From CAZGMN01 sp964645765 (GTDB taxonomy: Bacteria; Acidobacteriota; Aminicenantia; Aminicenantales; Aminicenantaceae): a stretch of DNA of 64,000 bases. The stretch is from NCBI GenBank assembly GCA_964645765.1, contig CAZYBE010000002.1:62001-126000 (forward strand). Reading direction: 5' to 3'. Positions 16,560-24,203 of this stretch are shown piece after piece (the stretch's first letter is position 1; every line of letters begins with the position of its first letter). Position numbers and translations under genes: made by a program. The notes beneath the pieces are model-generated. The model did no database searches. It saw only the letters and a program-made list of their open reading frames with translations, and was not told where the DNA came from.

Positions 16560-17603
16560 TTAAGACTCTCTTTCCTTCTTTATGTATTCAAGGCCCTCGT
16601 CCGTCAATTCCATCCAAGCCCTGTAATCAGTGGATGCATCGGATTTAATAAATTTGTATCTTTCGAGCTTCTTGATAATGGCATCGAAACTATCCCTACT
16701 CCTTTTCGAAAACGCCATTCGATATATATTGAACAATCCTTCTTTCTGATACATTTTTTCTGGTTCATCAGCAATGGTTGATAGAACAAACATCTCTTCC
16801 TCGTTGAGCTCTATTTTCACCTCTGCCGCAGGTTTTTTCTGAATTTCTTTTTTCTCGGGCTGCTCCTGTTCAAAAATAGATTCAACACGCTCTTCTTTTG
16901 GAGCTTCTGCTCTTTCTACAATTTTCTCTTCGATTTTTGCCTCTTCTCCGACCTCCTTTATCTCTTCTCTGGGCTCTTCTATCTCTTCCTTTGGTTCCTC
17001 TATCTCTTTGCCCTCCTCCACCTCTTCTTTGGGCTTTTCTATTTCTTCTCTGGGCTCCTCTATCTCTTCTTTAGGCCTCTCTATCTTTTCTCTGCGTTCC
17101 TCTTCTCTTATCTCCTCTCTAAGCTCTTCCTTTCTTCTCTGTTCTCTTCCCTCTTCTCTAAGCTCCACTCCTCCTTGATCTTCTCTAAGCTGCTCTATTT
17201 CTTCTCTGGGCTCCTCTTCTCTTCTCGCTTTTCTGAGCTCCTCTCTGAGCTCTTCTTTTTTTCTCTCCTCTCTTGCCCTCTTTTCCCTTCTCTCTTCTCT
17301 TGGTTCTTCTTCCCTTTTCTCCTCTCTTGCCTCTTCTTCTGATTTTCTTTGTTTCAGATCTTCATGGACATCTTTCATCCCACCTCTTCTAATTAATCTC
17401 TTGATTTCATCAATACCATCTTCCATTCTCTTTTCAACTTTTTTGCTGACCACGATAATCCAGACGAGGAGCAACAATACTATGGCTATCATGGCAAAAT
17501 TAGGTGTTTTCTGATGGATTAAGAAGTCAGATATTTTTGTCAATAAATTTAAAAATGAATTTAAAATCTTTGGTTGGATGATAAATAATCCAATATTCAT
17601 CAT
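16560..17603 (-). CDS. Membrane-anchored charged-repeat protein with winged-helix-like C-terminus
   Basis: 347 residues from the ATG at 17603. One N-terminal membrane helix (IAIVLLLLVWIIVVSK, near 45) is followed by about 190 residues of Glu/Lys/Arg-rich imperfect repeats (REEEPREE, EEIEEPKE and similar) predicted to form a long charged helix or coiled coil. The last 80 residues (LNEEEMFVLSTIADEP to MELTDEGLEYIKKE) look like a winged-helix domain. The coding DNA is extremely purine-rich on the minus strand. A design of anchor, rod and nucleic-acid-like domain suggests a tethered regulator or scaffold; no function is recognised. Start could also be ATG at 17600 or TTG at 17621. Confidence 0.65.
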   Translation of the reverse strand: MMNIGLFIIQPKILNSFLNLLTKISDFLIHQKTPNFAMIAIVLLLLVWIIVVSKKVEKRMEDGIDEIKRLIRRGGMKDVHEDLKQRKSEEEAREEKREEEPREERREKRAREERKKEELREELRKARREEEPREEIEQLREDQGGVELREEGREQRRKEELREEIREEERREKIERPKEEIEEPREEIEKPKEEVEEGKEIEEPKEEIEEPREEIKEVGEEAKIEEKIVERAEAPKEERVESIFEQEQPEKKEIQKKPAAEVKIELNEEEMFVLSTIADEPEKMYQKEGLFNIYRMAFSKRSRDSFDAIIKKLERYKFIKSDASTDYRAWMELTDEGLEYIKKERES

Positions 17604-17669
17604 TGCCTTAACTTCTTTCAAGAAATATCTTTTTTGATAAAATCAATAATTCCTGATTATTAATAATTT

Positions 17670-17696
17670 ATTATACCATTTAAATTTACTTTTCAA
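17670..17696 (-). promoter_or_regulatory. Possible promoter of the charged-repeat protein
   Basis: On the minus strand TTGAAA (17691-17696) and TATAAT (17670-17675) are separated by 15 nt, about 67 nt upstream of the start. Spacing is shorter than ideal. Confidence 0.4.
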
Positions 17697-17728
17697 GGGA
17701 AATTTTCCTGTGAAGCAGATTATCAAAG

Positions 17729-17815
17729 AAGCATCCGCAAATCAGTGATGTGAAAAGCCTGCGTGTTTTCGAGACACCCAGCCTGAGCCACAACAAGGTT
17801 TCCGCAAGCAAAAAA
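17729..17815 (+). repeat. Half-copy of the dispersed palindromic element with its flank
   Basis: Begins with gaagcatccgcaaatcagtg, a flank also found next to the copies at 33.2 and 51.0 kb, then goes directly to the right half: gcctgcgtgttttcga followed by gacacccagcctgagcc. The outer-arm sequence is nearly that of the 50.9-kb copy (taacacccagcctgagcc), although its left arm is gone. Between this element and the next gene lies only the promoter below. Confidence 0.6.
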
Positions 17816-17834
17816 GATGGTTTCGTTTCTTAAT

Positions 17835-17863
17835 TTGACATCTCCGTCTGCCGATGTTATTAG
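17835..17863 (+). promoter_or_regulatory. Promoter of the serine hydrolase operon
   Basis: Perfect TTGACA (17835-17840), 17-nt spacer, TATTAG (17858-17863), about 42 nt before the chosen ATG. Confidence 0.55.
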
Positions 17864-17904
17864 ATATCCGGATTTTGAATATTCATAAAATGAGGGGAGA
17901 ATCC

Positions 17905-20040
17905 ATGAGGAAAAAATTCAAACTTGCTTTCATCCTTCTCCTGTTGATAGGGCTATATCTTCTCATCCCTTTTTCTAAGGCAAGCGAAACCACTCCATCC
18001 TTTTGCTCTGAAGCGATAGAAGAATTTGAAAAATTCGTCAGAGACCAGATGGCTCTGGACAGAGCGCCGGGACTTTCTGTCGGATTCCTCAAGGGAGATT
18101 ACATCTGGAGCAGAGGGTTCGGCTACTCTGACCTGGAAAACATGGTTCCTGCCAAGCCAGAAAGCGCCTTTCGCCTCGCCTCTGTGACAAAAACCATTAC
18201 AGCCATCGCTGTTCTGCAGCTGGTTGAGGCTGGCAAGATTGACCTTGATGCCGAGGTCCAAACCTATGTCCCCTATTTCCCCCGCAAAAAATTGCCCGTC
18301 ACTGTCCGCCTGCTTCTGGGCCATTTAGGAGGAATAAGCCCCTACAAAAACTATGAGGTCGAAGAGCGGATAAAAGTTCACAAGAACACGAAAGAAGCGC
18401 TGGCGATTTTCCAGGACTTTGACCTTGTTGCTGAGCCGGGAACGAAATACAACTACTCGTCTTATGGCTACAATCTCCTCGGAGCAGTTATCGAAGGCGC
18501 TTCAGGACAATCTTACGGAGACTACATCAGGGAGCGCGTCTTCGAGCCATTGGGCATGAGCGACTCTCGTCTGGACGACCCTTCAGACCTCATCCTGAAC
18601 CGGGTCCGGGGATATCGCCTGGTCAAAGGAGAAATAAAGAACTCAGAATATGTTGATATCTCAAGCCGCTTTGCCGCAGGAGGAACCCGCTCAACTGTGG
18701 TCGATTTGCTCAAATACGCGCAAGGGATAATCGGAGGGAAACTCCTTAAAATCGAGACCTGGAAACAAATGTTCACATCGATGGCGACAAAAGGCGGGTT
18801 CTTTACAGGCTACGGCATGGGGTGGCATGTCCGACCGCAGAGAGGCCACTTCCAGGTGAGCCATAGCGGCTTCCAACCTGAGACAATGACCTATCTCCTT
18901 ATCTTCCCTCTGGAGAAGTTCGCCATCGCGGCCGCCTCAAACCTGGAAGGAGTCAACCTCATGCCCTATATCAGGAGGCTGGCAGAGCTTGTCTTGAATG
19001 AAGACCTTGACAGCTCTGCTTATGCTTCTGAAATAGTAGGCCAGGTCACTTATAACAACTGCTCCAACATCTTCTCTTATGGCTTGAGCCGTTTCACCTG
19101 GGAAGGGAAACAAACAGCAAAGGATGAAAAAGAGCTAGCTGAAGCTTTCTTTTATTTCAATAAATACTGCAATAAAGCAAGCTTGGAAAAGAATTTCAGC
19201 CAGTCAAGAAAAATGATTAACAATGGCTTTCACCCGGTCTTAAACCAGGCTTTGATCAAAGTCGGCGCCTTCATGGCTTCTGCCCTGAAAGAGTCTCTTG
19301 GAGAAGAGAGGCTAAAGAGTTATTACCAGAGCGGGCCGATTCCCTTTTTTAAGGATTACATTGAAATCAGCAATAAATGGCCTGCGGGCAAAAAAAATTA
19401 CAGATTCGATAAAAACTTCGTTAAACTCGTATCTGACTGGGATAAGGATTGGAACGCCACCTATACCGATTATGTCCGCAATTTACCTCTCACAATTAAA
19501 ACCGATTTTGATGAGCTGGGCCTGAGCTTGAAAAAAACTTTTTCTGGTCGAACTCTTTACCCTGACATTAACAGCGACATGGAGCGGCTGGGCAGCTATT
19601 TCCTGGAGAGGAATGAGATCGAGAAGGCCCTTAAAGTCTTTGGATTGAGCTGCGAACTCTATCCCAACTCTCCTGATGCCTTGAGCAACTTTGCCAAAGC
19701 GCAAATCTGGACTGGAAATTCGGAAGAAGCAGGGAAGCTCTTCAAAAAAGCGTTTAGCCTCGACCCTGAGCATCCCAGAGTGAGCAAAGACTCTTTCTAT
19801 TCTCTGGGCAGACGGCTTGAAGAGGCAGGGAAATTTAAAGAAATTTTCGCTGTGGCGGACATTGCCCTTGGACTTTATTCCAAGGATGCTCAGCTTCACA
19901 AAGACGTCGGAGACATTTATCTCAAAACCGGACAAAAGGAAAAAGCACTGGGTTTTTACAAGAAAGCTCTGGAAATTGACCCGAAGCTCGAGGAGGCCAG
20001 AAATGCTGCGGAAAAAATTGAAAAAGAAAAAAATAAATAG
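17905..20040 (+). CDS. Exported beta-lactamase-fold serine hydrolase with TPR C-terminus
   Basis: 711 residues from the ATG at 17905, chosen for the GAGGGGAGA just upstream and the signal peptide MRKKFKLAFILLLLIG. The first 380 residues form a class C beta-lactamase/D-Ala-D-Ala peptidase-like domain: SVTK (Ser93, Lys96) holds the nucleophile and base, NYSSYGYN (about 183-190) carries the Tyr motif with Ser in place of the usual Asn, and HSG (about 320) ends the site. A linker of unclear fold follows, then TPR repeats (about 550-700, ending FYKKALEIDPKLEEA). Likely a periplasmic esterase or peptidase acting with partner proteins. First of a three-gene operon; the next gene starts 34 nt later. 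Confidence 0.85.
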   Translation: MRKKFKLAFILLLLIGLYLLIPFSKASETTPSFCSEAIEEFEKFVRDQMALDRAPGLSVGFLKGDYIWSRGFGYSDLENMVPAKPESAFRLASVTKTITAIAVLQLVEAGKIDLDAEVQTYVPYFPRKKLPVTVRLLLGHLGGISPYKNYEVEERIKVHKNTKEALAIFQDFDLVAEPGTKYNYSSYGYNLLGAVIEGASGQSYGDYIRERVFEPLGMSDSRLDDPSDLILNRVRGYRLVKGEIKNSEYVDISSRFAAGGTRSTVVDLLKYAQGIIGGKLLKIETWKQMFTSMATKGGFFTGYGMGWHVRPQRGHFQVSHSGFQPETMTYLLIFPLEKFAIAAASNLEGVNLMPYIRRLAELVLNEDLDSSAYASEIVGQVTYNNCSNIFSYGLSRFTWEGKQTAKDEKELAEAFFYFNKYCNKASLEKNFSQSRKMINNGFHPVLNQALIKVGAFMASALKESLGEERLKSYYQSGPIPFFKDYIEISNKWPAGKKNYRFDKNFVKLVSDWDKDWNATYTDYVRNLPLTIKTDFDELGLSLKKTFSGRTLYPDINSDMERLGSYFLERNEIEKALKVFGLSCELYPNSPDALSNFAKAQIWTGNSEEAGKLFKKAFSLDPEHPRVSKDSFYSLGRRLEEAGKFKEIFAVADIALGLYSKDAQLHKDVGDIYLKTGQKEKALGFYKKALEIDPKLEEARNAAEKIEKEKNK

Positions 20041-20074
20041 AACGAAAAAATAATTTTTCTGAAGAAGGAGAAAA

Positions 20075-20803
20075 ATGAAAAAAGGAGCAGGAGACCTTTT
20101 CCAGAAGGAAACAAAATATATCAGGGGTAAGCTTGGAGGAGGCCCTCCTCTCCGGCACGCAAGGTCCGAAGCCTACAAGCTCTATTCCCAGGCGTCAAAA
20201 GTCAAGCTGGAGCCTCCAAAGAAAGAAGGCGGGATGCCGCTCTGGGAGGCTGTAAACCTTCGCCGCAGCATCCGCAATTTCAGCCGCAAAGCCATGACAA
20301 AAGATATTCTCTCCCAGCTTCTCTGGGCTTCCCAAGGAATAACACATGAAGCGATTGGGTTTGAGTTTCGAGCTGCTCCTTCAGCCGGAGCTCTTTATCC
20401 AGTGGAGACCTATCTTGTCGTCCACAATGTCGAAGGAATAGATTCAGGAATTTACCATTATGCGCTAAGACGCCACGAACTCGAGAGCCTCAAGCTTGGA
20501 GACTTTCGTGAAGCGGTTTCGAGCGCTGCCCTTGACCAAGACATGGCCTATTCTGGAGCAGCGGTCTTTATCTGGACAGCCATCTTTGGAAGGTCAAAGT
20601 GGAAATACAGCGAAAGAGCCTACCGCTATGTCTATCTCGATGCGGGCCACATCGCCCAGAATTTCGCCCTGGCAGCGGTCTCGTTGGGCCTTGGAACATG
20701 CCAGATCGGCGCCCTCTACGATGATGAAGTCAATTCTCTCATCGATGTCGACGGTGAAGAGGAGAGCGTCCTCTACATGAGCGCTGTCGGGCATCCACGA
20801 TAA
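20075..20803 (+). CDS. SagB/ThcOx-type nitroreductase-fold dehydrogenase
   Basis: 242 residues, FMN-dependent nitroreductase fold of the SagB type. Visible marks are LRRSIRNFSRKAM (FMN-phosphate Arg/Ser region), APSAGALYPVETYLVV, SGIYHYALRRHELE, YVYLDAGHIAQNFALAA and LGLGTCQIGALYDDE. In ribosomal peptide clusters SagB oxidises azolines to azoles, but stand-alone members occur widely with unknown substrates. No YcaO cyclodehydratase or small precursor peptide is visible here. An AGAAGGAG ribosome binding site lies 7 nt before the ATG. Lies 20 nt before the deacetylase gene in the same operon. Cytoplasmic, unlike both neighbours. Confidence 0.85.
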   Translation: MKKGAGDLFQKETKYIRGKLGGGPPLRHARSEAYKLYSQASKVKLEPPKKEGGMPLWEAVNLRRSIRNFSRKAMTKDILSQLLWASQGITHEAIGFEFRAAPSAGALYPVETYLVVHNVEGIDSGIYHYALRRHELESLKLGDFREAVSSAALDQDMAYSGAAVFIWTAIFGRSKWKYSERAYRYVYLDAGHIAQNFALAAVSLGLGTCQIGALYDDEVNSLIDVDGEEESVLYMSAVGHPR

Positions 20804-20823
20804 GGTGAAGAAAAAGGAGGTCA

Positions 20824-21807
20824 ATGATGAAACGAATCGTCAATATGTGCTTCGTTATTTTTCTTTTCTCTTCTCTTGTTTCTTTTTTCGCAGCCTGCAA
20901 ACCCGGCCAGAGCCAGAAAGAAAAGCCATGGCAATGGAGCCTGGAGCAGATAGAATCCAAGGTCAATATGGTGCGGGCCGGAAAGGACCTTAATCCATCA
21001 AGCTGGCCTGGAGGCAAAAGAGTGGCTGTTGCCCTCTCCTTCGATTTTGACGCGGAGACAAATTTTTTAAGGGACAACCAAATCTCTCCCGGGCTCTTAT
21101 CCCAAGGCGAGTATGCAGCGAGAGCGGCTGTGCCCAGGATTCTCGCTCTTCTCGATAAATATAACATCCCGGCGACATTCTTTGTCCCGGCTGTTACCGC
21201 TTTGCTTCATCAACAGGAAATCCAGGCGATTATGGCCAAAGGACGCCACGAAATTGGCATCCATGGCTGGATCCATGAGAGGAACTCTCTTCTTGAGGAG
21301 GCAGAGGAGAGGGAGTTGATGAAAAAATCCTACGAGACCTTAAAACGAATTACGGGTAAAGCTCCTATCGGCATCCGCACGCCCTCCTGGGACTTCAGTC
21401 CGTCCACCCTGAAAATCATAAAAGAGCTCGGACTGCTCTACGACAGCAGCCTCATGGCAGACGAAAGGGCTTACGAAATCCTTGAAAATGGCCAGCCGAG
21501 TGGAGTGGTCGAGCTTCCGGTGGAATGGCTTTTGGACGATTATCCTTATTTTGGCTTTGACAGATATTCGAGCGTCCGTCCCCACATCACGCCGATGGAA
21601 GTCTTCTCCATCTGGGCGGCTGAATTCGAGAAAGCCTACGAAGAAGGAACCCTCTTTGTCTTGACCCTGCATCCCAAATACACCGGACACAGAAGCCGAA
21701 TCATGATGCTCGAAAAGCTTGTCCAGCACATGCTGACATTCAAAGATGTTTGGTTTGCCACCCACCAGGATGTTGCACTTTATGTCAAAAGCGGCCTTCA
21801 GAAATAA
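20824..21807 (+). CDS. Polysaccharide deacetylase-like lipoprotein (NodB/CE4 fold)
   Basis: 327 residues. The signal peptide ends in a lipobox FFAAC (Cys near 25), so it should be anchored in a membrane. The NodB-like domain shows VALSFDFDAET (catalytic Asp region), EIGIHGWIHERNS (His-x3-His metal pair), IGIRTPSWDFSPSTL and a final LTLHPKYTGH. GGAGG lies 3 nt before the first ATG; the second ATG at 20827 is also possible. The family removes N-acetyl groups from chitin- or peptidoglycan-like polymers; members with this HGWxHE form also include amide hydrolases acting on small molecules. Last gene of the operon with the serine hydrolase and SagB-type gene, hinting at a shared cell-envelope or natural-product substrate. 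Confidence 0.85.
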   Translation: MMKRIVNMCFVIFLFSSLVSFFAACKPGQSQKEKPWQWSLEQIESKVNMVRAGKDLNPSSWPGGKRVAVALSFDFDAETNFLRDNQISPGLLSQGEYAARAAVPRILALLDKYNIPATFFVPAVTALLHQQEIQAIMAKGRHEIGIHGWIHERNSLLEEAEERELMKKSYETLKRITGKAPIGIRTPSWDFSPSTLKIIKELGLLYDSSLMADERAYEILENGQPSGVVELPVEWLLDDYPYFGFDRYSSVRPHITPMEVFSIWAAEFEKAYEEGTLFVLTLHPKYTGHRSRIMMLEKLVQHMLTFKDVWFATHQDVALYVKSGLQK

Positions 21808-21845
21808 GCCGAGCGCAGCTTCAGCCACAAGATAAAAAAAGGAGA

Positions 21846-22934
21846 TTATTTCCCGTGGATCTTTTCAGCGGTTTTTTCTGCAGCTTTCTCCGCAGGCTTT
21901 TCGGCCGGCTTCTCAACAGGAAGGAGCCCGACTTTCTTCCGAATCTCAGTCTCAAGCTCTTCTGCTAATTTAGCATTCTCCTTCAAGAGCCTCTTAACAT
22001 TTTCCCTGCCCTGTCCCAATCGCTCTCCTTTATAGGAAAACCAGGTTCCAGTTTTTTCCAGAATCTCTGTATTTATTCCGCAGTCAACCAAATCTCCCTC
22101 TCTGGAAATCCCTTCACCGTAGATGATGTCAAACTCAGCTTCTCTGAAAGGAGGCGCCATCTTGTTCTTGACAATTTTCACCCTAACCCTGTTTCCGATG
22201 ACTTTATCTCCTTCTTTCAGTGCCGCCAGCCTCCGGATATCAACCCTTAATGTAGAGTAAAATTTTAGAGCCCTTCCTCCGGTCGTTGTTTCAGGACTTC
22301 CTAAGAAAAATCCAATTTTTTCCCTTATCTGGTTGACAAAGATAAAACATGTCTTTGAACGGCTGACAATAGCCGTCAGCTTTCTCAGCGCCTGGGACAT
22401 CAAGCGGGCTTGGAGGCCCATATGGGCATCTCCCATCTCCCCTTCAAGCTCTGCCTTGGGCACAAGGGCAGCCACAGAATCGACCACGATGACATCAACG
22501 GCACCGCTGCGCACAAGAACTTCGGCAATCTCCAGGCCCTGCTCTCCATAGTCAGGCTGGGAGATGAGGAGGTTATCTACATCGACTCCAATGCTGGCCG
22601 CGTAATTCGGGTCAAGGGCATGCTCAGCATCGATAAAAGCAGCCTGGCCGCCGCGCTTCTGGGCTTCAGCGATGACATGAAGAGCCAGGGTTGTCTTTCC
22701 TGTGGCCTCTGGCCCGAAAATCTCAATGACCCGTCCTCTTGGAAATCCGCCTATGCCAACACTCAAATCAAAAGCAATCGAGCCGGTGGGGATGGCAGGC
22801 ACCTTGACCGCTGCCTCTTTCTGCCCGAGCTTCATCACCGCCCCTTTGCCGAACTGCTTTTCTATCTGGGAAAGAGCCGCCTCAATCGCTTTAGTTCTCG
22901 ACGTCAGTTTTTCTTCGTTTTCTTCTTCCTTCAT
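21846..22934 (-). CDS. recA: RecA recombinase
   Basis: 362 residues. Walker A GPEATGKTT (74-82), an Ala-Thr variant of the common GPESSGKTT, Walker B DVIVVDSVAALVPKAELEGE, and FFLGSPETTTGGRALKF cover ATP binding and the L2 DNA-binding loop. It forms filaments on single-stranded DNA for strand exchange and triggers LexA cleavage. The C-terminus ends with a short Lys/Glu/Ala-rich repeat (PAEKPAEKAAEKTAEK) where other RecA proteins have an acidic tail. GGAGGAGGG lies 4 nt before the ATG. No SOS box was recognised upstream. Confidence 0.96.
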   Translation of the reverse strand: MKEEENEEKLTSRTKAIEAALSQIEKQFGKGAVMKLGQKEAAVKVPAIPTGSIAFDLSVGIGGFPRGRVIEIFGPEATGKTTLALHVIAEAQKRGGQAAFIDAEHALDPNYAASIGVDVDNLLISQPDYGEQGLEIAEVLVRSGAVDVIVVDSVAALVPKAELEGEMGDAHMGLQARLMSQALRKLTAIVSRSKTCFIFVNQIREKIGFFLGSPETTTGGRALKFYSTLRVDIRRLAALKEGDKVIGNRVRVKIVKNKMAPPFREAEFDIIYGEGISREGDLVDCGINTEILEKTGTWFSYKGERLGQGRENVKRLLKENAKLAEELETEIRKKVGLLPVEKPAEKPAEKAAEKTAEKIHGK

Positions 22935-23097
22935 TTTACCCTCCTCCGATCAATAGCTTTAATATCAATAAATAATCTAACGTCTACATTAAATTTTTTT
23001 TATATCGTTATGTGTGGCGTCTTTATCTTATCACGAATTAACATACCCAACGAGAAAAAAGGAAGCTCTCTTTTTGTCACACATTCACAATTCAAAA

Positions 23098-23332
23098 TTG
23101 GTCAGGGCGGGTGCTGAGAAAACCGTTTGAAGGGCTCAGGCAGAGTGGTTCGAAAGCACGCCGCTTTTGCCCCCAGCGAGGCAAAAGCGGCTCGGTTCCA
23201 GGCTTCGCTCTCCTCTCCCTTCGGTCGAGGAACCATGCCCGCTCAGCCTTCCACACGGCTTTCTTAACCACTCTGCCTCCGCCCAGAGAACAACTTGAGC
23301 CTGCGTATTTTCGAAGCACCCGCCCTGACCAA
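23098..23332 (+). repeat. Dispersed palindromic element, copy A (nested)
   Basis: Fills the gap between the recA start and the hbd stop. Perfect 18-bp outer arms: ttggtcagggcgggtgct (23098-23115) and its complement (23315-23332). Inside come GA/GA and gaaaac against a variant gtattttc. A second complete element lies nested within it in opposite orientation at 23138-23278. On the minus strand the element begins 9 nt after the hbd stop codon. Open frames across it (for example 23111-23629) are artefacts. Confidence 0.85.
23138..23278 (-). repeat. Dispersed palindromic element, inner copy nested in copy A
   Basis: Read on the minus strand: outer arm aggcagagtggtt (13 bp, perfect with 23138-23150), a short purine loop, gaaagc pairing with gctttc, the shared body gaaggctgagcgggcatggt, then hairpin gccgcttttgcc/ggcaaaagcggc. 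Its arms differ fully from those of the host copy but are complementary to each other, so it looks like an element inserted into an element. Confidence 0.75.
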
Positions 23333-23341
23333 TTATTCTCC

Positions 23342-24190
23342 CTATTTATATTCATAAAACCCCTTTCCTGTTTTCCGGCCAAGATAGCCGGCATCCACCA
23401 TCTTTCTCAGCAAAGGGCACGGCCTGTATTTAGGGTCCTTGAAACCCTCATAAAGAACTTCCATGATGTTCAGGCAGACATCGAGGCCGATAAGGTCGGC
23501 CAGTGTCAAAGGACCCATGGGATGGTTCATGCCCAGCTTCATCACCGTATCGATGGCCTCTGCTGTGCCCACTCCTTCCATCAAAGCACAGACAGCTTCG
23601 TTGATCATCGGTATCAAAATCCGGTTTGAAATAAAGCCGGGAAAATCATTCGCTTCAACAGGAACCTTGCCCATCTTCTCAGCAAGTTCCTTCGCCTGAT
23701 TAAACGTCTCCTGCGAAGTTGCTATGCCTTTGATCAACTCCACCAGAGTCATCAGGGGAACAGGATTCATGAAATGCATGCCCATGAACTGGGAGGGACG
23801 CTTGGTCAAAGCTGCCAATCGAGTTATGGAAATGGACGAAGTGTTGGAGGTCAGGATGGCTGAAGGGGCAAGAAGCTTATCGAGTTCTTGAAGGACTTTC
23901 TTCTTTGCTCCAAAGTCCTCAAAAACTGCCTCGATAACAAGCTCAGCCTCTTTGAGGTCTACAAGATTGGCTGTCGTCTTTATCCGGGATAATATCTTTC
24001 CCTTGTCTTCTCGAATCTTTCCTTTCTCGGCAAGCTTGGCCAGACTCTTATCCATTGTCGCCAAGGAACGCCGCAAATAATCCTCTCCCACATCATTCAA
24101 TATGACTTCAAAGCCTGAAGCTGCAGCAACCTGGGCGATACCTGTGCCCATGGTCCCTGCACCGACGACTCCAATTTTTTTTATAGCCAT
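23342..24190 (-). CDS. 3-hydroxybutyryl-CoA dehydrogenase
   Basis: 282 residues from the ATG at 24190, which has GAGGAGG 4 nt upstream; this gives the standard length. The N-terminal Rossmann motif GVVGAGTMGTGIAQVAA binds NAD(P). TSNTSSISITRLA (catalytic Ser region), MGMHFMNPVPLMTLVEL (catalytic His-Glu dyad) and NDFPGFISNRILIPMINEA follow. It reduces acetoacetyl-CoA to (S)-3-hydroxybutyryl-CoA or runs in reverse during beta-oxidation. It lies 13 nt after the thiolase stop in the same operon. No crotonase or butyryl-CoA dehydrogenase is nearby, so the pathway is completed elsewhere. Confidence 0.9.
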   Translation of the reverse strand: MAIKKIGVVGAGTMGTGIAQVAAASGFEVILNDVGEDYLRRSLATMDKSLAKLAEKGKIREDKGKILSRIKTTANLVDLKEAELVIEAVFEDFGAKKKVLQELDKLLAPSAILTSNTSSISITRLAALTKRPSQFMGMHFMNPVPLMTLVELIKGIATSQETFNQAKELAEKMGKVPVEANDFPGFISNRILIPMINEAVCALMEGVGTAEAIDTVMKLGMNHPMGPLTLADLIGLDVCLNIMEVLYEGFKDPKYRPCPLLRKMVDAGYLGRKTGKGFYEYK

Positions 24191-24203
24191 CATTCCTCCT
24201 CGC

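Noticed and set aside
20804..20823. Small precursor peptide for the SagB-type enzyme
   Set aside because: Gaps on both sides are only 20-34 nt and hold no start codon followed by a Cys/Ser/Thr-rich frame.
22410..23117. 235-codon plus-strand frame antisense to recA
   Set aside because: Shadow of recA extending into the intergenic repeat; no recognisable protein features.
23111..23629. 172-codon plus-strand frame across copy A and the hbd 3-prime end
   Set aside because: It is formed by palindromic element sequence (a SKARRFCPQRGKSG-type artefact peptide also seen in copies C and D) and antisense hbd; no ribosome binding site.
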